A DNA stretch of 64,000 bases from Nonomuraea montanisoli (GTDB lineage Bacteria > Actinomycetota > Actinomycetes > Streptosporangiales > Streptosporangiaceae), in NCBI RefSeq assembly GCF_013363975.1, contig NZ_JABWGN010000010.1, positions 62,001-126,000 of the forward strand. The letters run 5' to 3'. Numbering within the stretch: the first letter of the stretch is position 1; each line of letters opens with the position of its first letter. This document shows positions 56,489 through 64,000 of the stretch, piece by piece. The notes beneath the pieces are model-generated. The model saw only the letters and a list, made by a program, of their open reading frames with translations. It ran no database searches and had not been told where the DNA came from. The position numbers were made by a program, and so were the translations under genes.

Positions 56489-57385
56489 TCAGAAGACCGA
56501 CACGTGGACGTGGTCGTAGTGGTTGGCGGTGACGCCGCCCCGGTCGGACATGGGGTCCCAGCCGCCGCCCGACCGGATGTCGTAGTAGCGCTGCTTCCAG
56601 ATGATGTACATGACGCCGATCTTCGACCCGTTCTGGATCAGCCACTCCGCCAGCGCGTCGCCGCGCTCCTCGTCGGCCCCGCTGGCGGCGCGGCCGCCGC
56701 TGGACATCATGAAGTCGCAGGCCCGGCCCTTGCCGTGCTCGCCCGGGTCGCCGGGGCGCAGGCAGCCGACCCCGTACGGCATGGGGAAGTTCGCCATGAT
56801 GGCGGCCCGGACCGCGATCATGCGCGGCGTGAGGCCCTCGGCGCCGCCGGGCTGCTGGAAGCCGTACTTGGCGAGCAGGCGCTCGATGTCGCGGCGCTTG
56901 CCCTGCATCACCTTGATCTCGCGCTTGAGCTTGTCCACCTTGTCGTCGGCCGCGACCTCGGCCTTCTTGGCGTCCTCGATGAGCTTCTCGACCTGGCGGA
57001 CCCGGCCGGCGCGCTCCGCGGCGATGTAGCTCATGTTCGCCGCCTGGGCGAGCGCCGTCGACGGGTCGCCGTCGTAGCCCAGCAGCCCGACGCCGTCGAG
57101 GGGGCCCATGACGTACGTGTTGCGGGCGATCGCGGCCACGTCCGCCCTGGCGCGGGCGAGCCGGGCCTTCAGGGCGCCCGAGGTCTTGACGGCCCTGCTC
57201 ACCTGGAGCTTGATCTCCTCCAGGCTCTGGATCTGGCCGCGGTAGCGCTGGTTCAGCTCCTGCGCCTGCTTGGTGAGTTTGCGAAGCTCGGCGGGGTTGG
57301 GGGCGGCCGTCGCGGCCTGCGGCAGGGGGAGTAAGAGCAGGCCGGAGAGAAGGACGGCCAACAGGGCGACGCGACCGACCATCAC
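56489..57385 (-). CDS. Secreted coiled-coil protein with ARB_07466-like C-terminal domain
   Basis: 298 residues. Signal peptide (VALLAVLLSGLLLLPLPQAA, cleaved near ATA), then two coiled-coil segments at about 32-75 and 130-170 separated by a Gly/Asp-rich turn. The C-terminal domain (about 185-298) has GVGCLRPGDPGEHGKGRACD and the final VTANHYDHVHVSVF with conserved His/Asp, resembling metal-site domains of cell-wall-associated proteins; overall layout resembles NlpC/P60 proteins with an RipA-like coiled coil but lacks their Cys-His. GTG 57385 follows GGGAGG. Likely acts at the cell wall; enzymatic role unproven. Confidence 0.8.
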   Translation of the reverse strand: MMVGRVALLAVLLSGLLLLPLPQAATAAPNPAELRKLTKQAQELNQRYRGQIQSLEEIKLQVSRAVKTSGALKARLARARADVAAIARNTYVMGPLDGVGLLGYDGDPSTALAQAANMSYIAAERAGRVRQVEKLIEDAKKAEVAADDKVDKLKREIKVMQGKRRDIERLLAKYGFQQPGGAEGLTPRMIAVRAAIMANFPMPYGVGCLRPGDPGEHGKGRACDFMMSSGGRAASGADEERGDALAEWLIQNGSKIGVMYIIWKQRYYDIRSGGGWDPMSDRGGVTANHYDHVHVSVF

Positions 57386-57595
57386 GCCTGTCCTCCCCTC
57401 ATAGACGGTCCGAAACTATAGAAGATGATCTTGATGACTGTCACCTGAACGACCGAACCGGCACACCTTTGGCGACCTATATCGCGATAAATCACGGTTT
57501 GTCGGTTCTAAGGGCGGGATAAAGATTTGGGTCTTGTCGGGAGCTCAGCCCCGGTTTGAGATGGCGAGGAATTCGTCTCCGACGAAGGGCACGCC

Positions 57596-60500
57596 GTGTC
57601 TCGAACCTCAGCCGCACTCGTGGCCGCACTCCTCGGCCTGGGCACCTCCCTCGTGGCCCTGGAGGCCCGGGCGCAGGTGGACCCGTTACCCCCGGCGGAC
57701 CGCATCGAGCTCTACCAGCTCGACAGTCCGCCCGGAACCGCCCAGAGCCTCAGGGAGAAGGGCTTCGACGTCGTCCAGCAGAAGGCCGCGTCGGGCAAGG
57801 AGCACATCGAGCTCACCGCGGCCCAGGAGGAGCTGGCGGGCCTGCGCAAGCTGGGGCTCAAGCCGGAGCCCGTCCGCGACCCGCAGGGCCGCACCCAGCT
57901 GGAGGCGGCCCGCGCGCAGGCCGCCGGGGGCTACACCGTCTGGAAGTCCTACTCCGAGCCCGGCGGCATCGCCGACCAGCTCAAGGCCATCGCCGCCGCC
58001 AACAAGGACATCGTCAAGATCCAGTCCATCGGCCGGTCGCTCAAGGGCCAGGACATCCTGGCCGTCAAGGTGAGCACGCTGGCCAGGACGCTGCCCGACG
58101 GGCTCAAGCCCTCGACGTTGTACTCGGCCACCCAGCACGCCCGCGAGTGGATCGCCACCGAGGTGGACATGCGGCTGCTGAAGTACGTGGTGGCCAACAA
58201 GGCGTCGCTCAGGAGCCTGCTGGACCGGACCGAGCTGTGGTTCGTGCCCGTGGCCAACCCCGACGGCTACGACTTCACCTTCACCGAGGGCAACCGCCTG
58301 TGGCGCAAGAACCTGCGCGACAACAACGGCGACGGCAGGATCACCACCGGGGACGGCGTGGACCCCAACCGCAACTTCCCCACGAACTTCCACTACGACG
58401 AGGAGGGCTCCTCCTCCATCCCGAGCAGCGAGACCTACCGCGGCACCGGACCGGCCAGCGAGCCGGAGACGAAGGCCATGGACGGCCTGCTCAGGCGCGT
58501 CGGCTTCGAGATGCAGCTCAACTACCACTCCTTCGGCCCGCTGCTGCTCTACCCGATCGGTTTCCAGATCGCGACGGAGACGGCCGACAACCCGATCTAC
58601 GAGGCGCTGTCCGGCGACGACGCCAGACCGGCCGTCCCGGGCTTCGACCCCGACCTCGGCGCCGAGCTGTACACCACGAACGGCGACACCAACGACCAGG
58701 CGCACTCCCGCTACGGCACGCTGTCCTGGACCCCCGAGCTGGACGAGGGCTGCGACGGCTGCGGCTTCGTCTTCCCCGACGACGAGGCGCTGGTGCAGGC
58801 GGAGTTCGACAAGAACCTGCCGTTCGCGCTCGACGTGGCGAAGTCGGCCGTCAACCCGGTCGAGCCGGTCAGCCACCTGGGCAACACCACGCCCGACTTC
58901 GTGCTCGACCCGTTCGACACCAGTTACGGCCGTGACCAGGTGGTCCAGGTCAACGCCAAGCGCAGGCTAGGTCCCGTCCTGCTCAACTACCAGGTCAACG
59001 GCGGCCGCGCCAAGGTGACGCTCACCGGCGAGTGGAAGGGCGGCGAGCGGTACGGCAAGGGATACGACCGCTACTACCACCGGCTGCGGGCCAGGATCAC
59101 CGGCACGAAACCCGGCGACAGCGTGAAGGTCTGGTTCACCGCCCTCGGCAGGAGGAGCGCGGACTTCACGTACAAGGTGGCCTCCGACATCGGCGGCGAC
59201 GTGCTGGTGCTGGCCACCGAGGACGTCACCGGCATCAGCCCGGTGCAGGGCGCGACCGAGGCCAAGTACGCCGCCACGTACGTCAAGGCGCTGGAGGAGG
59301 CCGGCTACAGCTCGGACGTGTACGACATGGACAAGCTGGGGCGCAGGGCTCCGCACCCGCTCGGCGTGCTCAGCCACTACAAGGCCGTGCTCTGGGAGAC
59401 GGGCGACGACGTCATCCCGCGCAGCGTCGGCCAGACGCCCGGCACCACCTCCAAGGGCGGCGTGGACACCGAGCTGGCCGTGCGCGACTACCTCAACGAG
59501 GGCGGCAAGCTGCTGCACGCCGGCAAGTACCCGTCGTACGCGGCCAACGCCAACGGCTCGTACTACTACCAGCCGGACCAGCCCGCGCAGCCGGAGTGCA
59601 CCACGCCGAACGACCCGCCGTGCATCCAGGTGTTCAACGACTTCCAGCAGTACTACCTGGGCGCGTACGTGTTCTTCGACGACGCGGGCGCCGACCAGAA
59701 CACCGGCACGCCGTTCGGCCTCAGGGGCGTGGCCGGGACGTTCGACGGCTTCACGGGCACGCTGGCGCCCAGTCACACGAACTCATTCGTGGCCACCTCG
59801 GCGATCCTGCCCGCCGACCGGTTCCCGCTGTTCGCGAGCTCGGCGCCGCTGAAGTGGGCGCGGCCCGGCGGGCCGTTCGACCCGCACACGGGCTCCTGGG
59901 ACGCCTACAGCGGCATCGCGGACGTCTCCTGGAAGCGGCTGACCAAGACCGTGGACCTGACCGGGAAGACGTCGGGCGAGCTGTCGTTCTGGACCTCCTA
60001 CGACACGGAGCCCGGCTGGGACTTCCTGACCGTCGAGGCCCACACGGCCGGGCAGGACGACTGGACCACGCTGCCCGACGCCAACGGCCACACGAGCCAG
60101 TCCACCGGCAGCAGCTGCGCCCCGCCGAGCGGCGGCGCGGGCTGGCGCTCCATCCACCCGTTCACCCAGCGCTACCAGGGCCCGAAGTGCGAGCCGACCG
60201 GCACCTCCGGCGCGTGGCATGCGGCCACGGGCAACTCGTCGGGCTGGCAGCAGTGGAAGATCGACCTGACGCCGTACGCGGGCAAGAAGGTCGAGCTGTC
60301 GATCTCGTACATCAGCGACTGGGGCACCCAGGGCGCCGGCGTCTTCCTCGACGACTTCACCCTCACGCTCGACGGCGCGGCGGCCGAGCAGACGTCGTTC
60401 GAGAGCGACCTCGGCGGCTGGACGGTCGCCGGCCCGCCGGAGGGCTCGTCCCCCTCGATCAACAACTGGTTCCGCACGGACCAGGTGTTCGAGGAGGGCG

Positions 60501-60622
60501 GCGGCATCACCACGAAGGACACCGTCTACCTCGGCTTCGGCGTGGAGAGCCTGTCCACGCAGGCCGAGCGGACCGACGTGGTCAAGCGGTCGCTGAAGCA
60601 CCTGATCGGCGCTCCGCGCTGA
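57596..60622 (+). CDS. Secreted M14 zinc carboxypeptidase with C-terminal beta domains
   Basis: 1008 residues. Signal peptide 1-26, a propeptide to about 105, then the M14 peptidase: zinc ligands in SATQHAREWIATEV (H-x-x-E), the third ligand in LNYHSFGPLLLYP, substrate Asn/Arg in VDPNRNFP, and the catalytic Glu in LSWTPELDEGCDG. From about residue 450 come a Ig-like or GATase-like segment (VLVLATEDVTGISPVQGATE, VLWETGDDVIPRSVGQTPGT) and a C-terminal immune-inhibitor-A-like jelly-roll (KTSGELSFWTSYDTEPGWDF, VFLDDFTLTLDG). It trims C-terminal residues from extracellular peptides. GTG 57596 has GAAGGG upstream. Preceded by a 210-bp A+T-richer promoter region. Confidence 0.92.
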   Translation: MSRTSAALVAALLGLGTSLVALEARAQVDPLPPADRIELYQLDSPPGTAQSLREKGFDVVQQKAASGKEHIELTAAQEELAGLRKLGLKPEPVRDPQGRTQLEAARAQAAGGYTVWKSYSEPGGIADQLKAIAAANKDIVKIQSIGRSLKGQDILAVKVSTLARTLPDGLKPSTLYSATQHAREWIATEVDMRLLKYVVANKASLRSLLDRTELWFVPVANPDGYDFTFTEGNRLWRKNLRDNNGDGRITTGDGVDPNRNFPTNFHYDEEGSSSIPSSETYRGTGPASEPETKAMDGLLRRVGFEMQLNYHSFGPLLLYPIGFQIATETADNPIYEALSGDDARPAVPGFDPDLGAELYTTNGDTNDQAHSRYGTLSWTPELDEGCDGCGFVFPDDEALVQAEFDKNLPFALDVAKSAVNPVEPVSHLGNTTPDFVLDPFDTSYGRDQVVQVNAKRRLGPVLLNYQVNGGRAKVTLTGEWKGGERYGKGYDRYYHRLRARITGTKPGDSVKVWFTALGRRSADFTYKVASDIGGDVLVLATEDVTGISPVQGATEAKYAATYVKALEEAGYSSDVYDMDKLGRRAPHPLGVLSHYKAVLWETGDDVIPRSVGQTPGTTSKGGVDTELAVRDYLNEGGKLLHAGKYPSYAANANGSYYYQPDQPAQPECTTPNDPPCIQVFNDFQQYYLGAYVFFDDAGADQNTGTPFGLRGVAGTFDGFTGTLAPSHTNSFVATSAILPADRFPLFASSAPLKWARPGGPFDPHTGSWDAYSGIADVSWKRLTKTVDLTGKTSGELSFWTSYDTEPGWDFLTVEAHTAGQDDWTTLPDANGHTSQSTGSSCAPPSGGAGWRSIHPFTQRYQGPKCEPTGTSGAWHAATGNSSGWQQWKIDLTPYAGKKVELSISYISDWGTQGAGVFLDDFTLTLDGAAAEQTSFESDLGGWTVAGPPEGSSPSINNWFRTDQVFEEGGGITTKDTVYLGFGVESLSTQAERTDVVKRSLKHLIGAPR

Positions 60623-60640
60623 CCTGACGAGGCGTCACGG

Positions 60641-60668
60641 AGGGGTGCGGCGGCGGCGCCGCACCCCT
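60641..60668 (+). terminator. Terminator after the carboxypeptidase
   Basis: AGGGGTGCGGC and its complement, 11-bp arms around GGCGGC, followed by CTT. Confidence 0.7.
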
Positions 60669-60755
60669 CTTGCGCCCGCGCACAGAACATGGTTCGGTCG
60701 GCTTGGGCACCCCCTTTTCCCAACCAAGCATCCGGTCAAGCAGGAGGCTCACGAC

Positions 60756-62189
60756 ATGCGCCAGCACGACACGCTGTTCATCGGAGGCGAGTGGGTGGCC
60801 CCAGCGGGCACCGGAACGATCGACGTGATCTCCCCGCACACCGAGGAGGTCGTGGGCCGCGTGCCCGACGGCACGGCCGCCGACATGGACCGCGCGGTCG
60901 CCGCGGCGCGCGAGGCGTTCGACCGCGGCCCCTGGCCGCGCATGACCTTCGCCGAGCGCGCCGAGGTCCTCGGCCGGCTGGCCGAGATCTACGCGGCCCG
61001 GCAGAACGAGATGGCCGAGCTGATCACCGAGGAGATGGGCTGCCCCATCACCTTCTCCCACCTCGCGCAGGTGCCCCAGCCGCTCGGCACGCTCCAGTTC
61101 TACGCCGAGCTGGGCCGCACGTTCGCCCAGGAGGAGCAGCGGCCCGGCATGTTCGGCCCGACGACCGTGCGCCGCGAGCCGGTGGGCGTGGTGGCGGCCG
61201 TCGTGCCGTGGAACGTCCCGCAGCTCGTCGCCATGACGAAGATCGCGCCCGCGCTCCTGGCGGGCTGCACGGTCGTGCTCAAGCCCGCGCCGGAGACGCC
61301 GCTCGACGCCTACCCGCTGGCCGAGATGGCGCTGGAGGCGGGGGTCCCGGCCGGGGTGCTGAACATCGTGGCCGCGGGCCGCGAGGCGGGCGAGCACCTG
61401 GTCTCCCACCCCGACGTGGACAAGGTCGCCTTCACCGGCTCGACCGCCGCCGGCCGCCGCATCGCCTCCATCTGCGGCGAGCAGCTCAAGCGGGTCAGCC
61501 TGGAGCTCGGCGGCAAGTCGGCGGCCATCATCCTCGACGACGCCGACCTGGCCTCCAGCATGGGCATGCTGGGGATCGCCTCCCTGCTCATCAGCGGCCA
61601 GGCGTGCGTGGCGCAGACCCGCATCCTGGCCTCGCGCAACCGCTACGACGAGGTCGTCGAGGCCGTGGCCGGCATGGTGTCCGGGCAGCAGGTCGGCGAC
61701 CCCGCCGACCCGGCCACCGGCATCGGCCCCCTGGTCGCCCGGCGTCAGCAGGACCGCGTCGAGGGCTACATCAAGATCGGCATGGACGAGGGCGCCAAAC
61801 TGGTCGTCGGCGGGCTCGACCGGCCGTACGACCGCGGCTGGTACGTCGCGCCCACCCTCTTCGCCGGGGTGAGCAACGACATGCGGATCGCCCGCGAGGA
61901 GATCTTCGGGCCGGTCCTGTCGGTCATCCCGTACGAGGACGAGGCCGACGCGATCCGCATCGCCAACGACAGCGACTACGGCCTGGCCGGCTCGGTCTGG
62001 ACGGCCGACACCGAGCACGGCATGGACGTCGCCCGCCAGGTGCGCACCGGCACGTACGGGGTGAACTGCTTCACCCTGGAGCCCAACGCGCCCTTCGGCG
62101 GCTACAAGTCGAGCGGCGTCGGGCGCGAGATGGGCCCGGAGGGACTGACCGGCTACCTGGAGCACAAGTCGATCATGCGGCTGGGCTGA
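60756..62189 (+). CDS. Aldehyde dehydrogenase (NAD(P)+)
   Basis: 477 residues. ALDH landmarks: VPWNVPQLVAMTKIAPALLA with the conserved Asn, VLKPAPETPLDAYPLAEMAL, KVAFTGSTAAGRRIASICGE, ELGGKSAAIILDDAD with the general-base Glu, SGQACVAQTRILASR with the nucleophilic Cys, and EEIFGPVLSVIPYEDEADAI. The pattern is close to the broad-range aldehyde dehydrogenases used in alcohol and aromatic metabolism; substrate not assignable. ATG 60756 has GGAGG at eight bases; the frame is open upstream to 60645. Monocistronic between two terminators. Confidence 0.93.
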   Translation: MRQHDTLFIGGEWVAPAGTGTIDVISPHTEEVVGRVPDGTAADMDRAVAAAREAFDRGPWPRMTFAERAEVLGRLAEIYAARQNEMAELITEEMGCPITFSHLAQVPQPLGTLQFYAELGRTFAQEEQRPGMFGPTTVRREPVGVVAAVVPWNVPQLVAMTKIAPALLAGCTVVLKPAPETPLDAYPLAEMALEAGVPAGVLNIVAAGREAGEHLVSHPDVDKVAFTGSTAAGRRIASICGEQLKRVSLELGGKSAAIILDDADLASSMGMLGIASLLISGQACVAQTRILASRNRYDEVVEAVAGMVSGQQVGDPADPATGIGPLVARRQQDRVEGYIKIGMDEGAKLVVGGLDRPYDRGWYVAPTLFAGVSNDMRIAREEIFGPVLSVIPYEDEADAIRIANDSDYGLAGSVWTADTEHGMDVARQVRTGTYGVNCFTLEPNAPFGGYKSSGVGREMGPEGLTGYLEHKSIMRLG

Positions 62190-62200
62190 GGGCCTGAGCA

Positions 62201-62234
62201 GTGGGGCCCCGGCACCGCAGTGCCGGAGCCCCAC
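62201..62234 (+). terminator. Terminator after the aldehyde dehydrogenase
   Basis: 15-bp arms with a single mismatch (GTGGGGCCCCGGCAC against GTGCCGGAGCCCCAC) and loop CGCA. Confidence 0.75.
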
Positions 62235-62565
62235 CGGGATCGGCGAGCACCCAGCGCGCCCCCGCAACGCTAGGTGCTGCTCACGCAGCTACCTGTGGAG
62301 GCTCGCTGAACGCGAGCCACCATAGGTGCATACAGCAACCTGTGGAGGCCTCCTGAACGGAGGCCACCAGAGGTGCGCACCGTGGCTCTGCGGCTGGACC
62401 AACCACAGAAATGTCCACGCTTGCGAGCCACTGGATGTGGATCACTGTGAGCAACCGCCCGGATACAAGAAGTATGTCCTACGGACCCCGCCTAAGGCGG
62501 TTTCCTTCCCCAAGGACTTTCTCCCGGCGGATTTCTTCCATCCGCTCTAGGTAGACGCGTATTAC
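62235..62565 (+). other. Intergenic region with small open frame and structured repeats
   Basis: Apart from the hairpin pair at 62291-62376, this stretch contains a 74-codon open frame (62326-62550) starting with GTG inside repeat 2. Its peptide is Cys/His/Pro-rich (GGHQRCAPWLCGWTNHRNVH, then YVLRTPPKAVSFPKDFLPAD) and matches nothing I know. Third-position G+C is low for this genome, so I doubt it is a native gene; it may be a remnant. A GCCT-AA-AGGC mini-dyad lies near 62492. Confidence 0.3.
62291..62376 (+). ncRNA. Two tandem, covarying hairpins (candidate structured RNA)
   Basis: Unit 1 is 62291-62329, unit 2 62338-62376 (47-bp period). Both fold as ACCT / TGG / seven-pair stem / loop TGAAC, with symmetric single-base internal mismatches. 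The inner stem is GGCTCGC:GCGAGCC in unit 1 and GGCCTCC:GGAGGCC in unit 2, so three or more positions change with compensation while loop and outer stems stay fixed. That is the signature of selection on RNA (or single-strand DNA) structure. Confidence 0.5.
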
Positions 62566-63327
62566 TCACGAAAGGTTCGTTGTGATCCACTTTCCGATTC
62601 GATGGATGAGTTCGGGGGTCGCCGCGGACTCCGCGTGACCGTACCCGGGCTCGATCCAGAGCTCCTTGGGCTCGCGCGCGCCGTCGTGGAGCTGATGGGC
62701 GTGCTCCAGCGGGAAGAACGCGTCAGCGTCGCCGTGGACGACCAGCAGCGGCGTCGGCGCGATGAGCGCGGCGGCCTCGTACGGCGGCATCGGGATCGGG
62801 TCCCACTGGCCCCGGGCGATCCGCGTGCGCTTGGCCACGCGCGCCGCCCACCGGCCCAGGGGCCGCTCGATGGCCCAGTGGACCTGGCGCATCGGCTTGG
62901 TGCCCCGGTAGTACCACCGGGCCGGGCCGCTCACCGAGACCACGGCTCCCACGCCACCGCGCAGCCCCGCGTGGCGCACCGCGACCGACGCGCCCATCGA
63001 GAAGCCCACCAGCGCGATCCTCCGGTAGCCGACCACCCGGGCGTGCCGGACCGCGGCCTCCACGTCGAGGATCTCCAGGTCACCGACCGTCGTCTCGCCT
63101 CCGGAGCGCCCGTGGCCGCGGAAGTCGAAGGCGATCACGCCGCCGTAGCCGCTCAGCACGTGGACGATGCGCCGCGCCGTGCGATCCCGCCACGACCCGG
63201 TGAACCCGTGCGCCACCACGATCCCGACCTCGTCGCCCGCTCCGGCGGCGGGAGGCGTGTGGGCGGCGTCGATGCGGACGCCGTCCTCGGTGCGGAGCAT
63301 GACGGGGAAGTGGGGCGCGAGCGGCAT
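62566..63327 (-). CDS. Alpha/beta hydrolase (S9/AXE-like esterase-lipase type)
   Basis: 253 residues. Oxyanion loop VVAHGFTGSWRDRTAR, nucleophile elbow ALVGFSMGASVAVRH (Ser), acid in LVVHGDADAFFPLEHAHQLH and base His in EPGYGHAESAATPELIHRIG: a complete triad. Residues VIAFDFRGHGRSGGETTVGD are typical of this cytosolic family. It follows the adenylation-fragment gene by 10 bp, so the two are probably co-transcribed. Likely acts on acyl esters or thioesters; substrate unknown. Confidence 0.88.
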   Translation of the reverse strand: MPLAPHFPVMLRTEDGVRIDAAHTPPAAGAGDEVGIVVAHGFTGSWRDRTARRIVHVLSGYGGVIAFDFRGHGRSGGETTVGDLEILDVEAAVRHARVVGYRRIALVGFSMGASVAVRHAGLRGGVGAVVSVSGPARWYYRGTKPMRQVHWAIERPLGRWAARVAKRTRIARGQWDPIPMPPYEAAALIAPTPLLVVHGDADAFFPLEHAHQLHDGAREPKELWIEPGYGHAESAATPELIHRIGKWITTNLS

Positions 63328-63337
63328 GAGGCCGAGC

Positions 63338-63709
63338 CTACGACCCGCCGCCGTCGCTCCCCAGGTCGGCCACGCTGACCACCATCCGCACGTGGGAGCC
63401 GTCGGCGGCGTCCATGGCCTGCGGCAGATCGGAGATCATGACACGGGCGCGGCTGGCGAGGATGCGCCGGCGCAACTGCCACGGGTCGAGCTCGACCGGC
63501 ACCGGCCAGGCCACTCCCCCTGCGGCGATCACCGCGTCGGTCGCCACCAGCAGGTCGGGCCCCACCGGCAGGCAGATGACCACCGTGTCGCCCGCGCGCA
63601 CGCCCCGGCGCCGCAACTGCACGGAGGCCGCGGCCGACCGCTCGTCGAGCTGCTCCTCGGTCAGGCCGACGCCGGTGCCCCAGTCGACCATGACGATGCG
63701 CTCCTCCAT
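63338..63709 (-). CDS. Stand-alone N-terminal adenylation-like (acyl-CoA synthetase) domain
   Basis: 123 residues. GLTEEQLDERSAAASVQLRR, GVRAGDTVVICLPVGPDLLV and AVIAAGGVAWPVPVELDPWQ resemble the first 100 residues of AMP-forming acyl-CoA synthetases, but the ATP-binding T-S-G-T-T-G-x-P-K loop and the rest are absent. Either an ancient truncation that is kept as a small protein, or a decayed gene. No stop or frameshift is inside. First gene of a pair with the hydrolase. Confidence 0.55.
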   Translation of the reverse strand: MEERIVMVDWGTGVGLTEEQLDERSAAASVQLRRRGVRAGDTVVICLPVGPDLLVATDAVIAAGGVAWPVPVELDPWQLRRRILASRARVMISDLPQAMDAADGSHVRMVVSVADLGSDGGGS

Positions 63710-63764
63710 GCCGCCACGGTAGGTGCCGGCCGCCGGCCGTGCATGAGGAGGATTATGCAGATCG

Positions 63765-64000
63765 CTATGCAGAAGTGCCCAGGTGCCGGGTCGCCCAGAC
63801 CGCGATCTGCGCCCGCGAGCTGTAGCCGAGTTTGTCCATGATGTTGGCGATGTGCCGGGCCACGGTCGCGGGACTGATCACCAGCTCCGCGGCGATGGCC
63901 CGGTTGGACAGGCCACGGGTGAGCAGCGCGGCGATCTCCTGCTCGCGGGCGGTCAGCAGCATCCGCCGGACCTGCGCGACGGACACCGGCCCCACTGACC
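63765..64000 (-). CDS. LuxR-family regulator, C-terminal HTH (runs off the right edge)
   Basis: The visible 78 codons hold a LuxR/GerE DNA-binding domain: LTAREQEIAALLTRGLSNRA, IAAELVISPATVARHIANIM and DKLGYSSRAQIAVWATRHLG. The frame is open to the window end, and the start codon lies beyond it, so the sensory part cannot be seen. It might belong to a LAL-type or response regulator. Upstream of the adenylation/hydrolase pair and on the same strand. Confidence 0.85.
   Translation of the reverse strand, partial: SVGPVSVAQVRRMLLTAREQEIAALLTRGLSNRAIAAELVISPATVARHIANIMDKLGYSSRAQIAVWATRHLGTSA

Noticed and set aside
62291-62376. Guanidine-II (mini-ykkC) riboswitch
   Set aside because: Tandem hairpins fit superficially, but the loops are TGAAC rather than ACGR and no transporter or carboxylase gene follows.

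Overview
This window is high-G+C DNA with frequent GTG and TTG starts, compact operons and a strong third-position G+C bias. It also carries a DmdR/IdeR-type iron box, a PbpA-like penicillin-binding protein, LacI-controlled sugar operons, secreted glycoside hydrolases and a mycothiol-type DinB-like protein. These point to a filamentous actinomycete; my guess is the Streptosporangiaceae (Nonomuraea-like), but that is inference and no 16S is present.

Left part (1-17.8 kb): a GH92 alpha-mannosidase, an SMP-30/gluconolactonase-like protein, a CBM-GH6 cellulase, an APH-like kinase and a NADAR protein. Then come a TetR/hydrolase divergent pair, a holin-like membrane protein coupled to an aromatic ammonia-lyase homologue with an altered MIO motif, and an ApbE flavinyltransferase beside a membrane NAD-binding protein. 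OsmC, a nucleoside hydrolase, tRNA-Lys(CUU) and a translationally coupled methyltransferase/SNF2 helicase pair complete it.

Mobile region (18.69-28.25 kb): about 9.56 kb of foreign, partly decayed DNA splits a Tat-exported polysaccharide (alginate-type) lyase gene. The 5' part of the lyase ends at 18688 and its 3' part with a C-terminal AbfB-like domain resumes at 28254. The insert holds a frameshifted replication-initiator-like gene, a possible transposase tail and a frameshifted serine recombinase preceded by four 9-bp half-sites. It also holds a low-G+C membrane protein and an intact two-gene unit: a small two-helix membrane protein overlapping a 1150-residue STAND NTPase with TPR repeats. 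Both of those proteins carry the same short Q-A-G/A type motif, twice at the C-terminal side of the membrane protein and once at the N-terminus of the STAND protein. This looks like an amyloid-motif-coupled receptor/effector defence pair and is the best candidate here for an undescribed system.

Right part (29-64 kb): an ArsR-SRPBCC fusion; a LacI-controlled amidohydrolase/cysteine-dioxygenase-like operon; an iron-box-controlled FhuF-like protein; a LacI regulator whose own palindrome recurs 16 kb away before a CUT1 sugar ABC transporter; and an MFS pump with its divergent regulator. A SorC-type regulator precedes a coupled sugar operon (binding protein, ATPase, permease, two FGGY kinases, phosphatase, 2-hydroxyacid dehydrogenase). 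A TnpB element sits where an ABC exporter gene is cut short. Then follow a PbpA homologue that has lost its catalytic motifs, a MerR/aldo-keto reductase pair with mirrored promoters, a decayed GH1 glucosidase, a secreted coiled-coil protein, an M14 carboxypeptidase and an aldehyde dehydrogenase. A pair of covarying hairpins lies after it, and a hydrolase/adenylation-fragment pair and the end of a LuxR regulator close the window.
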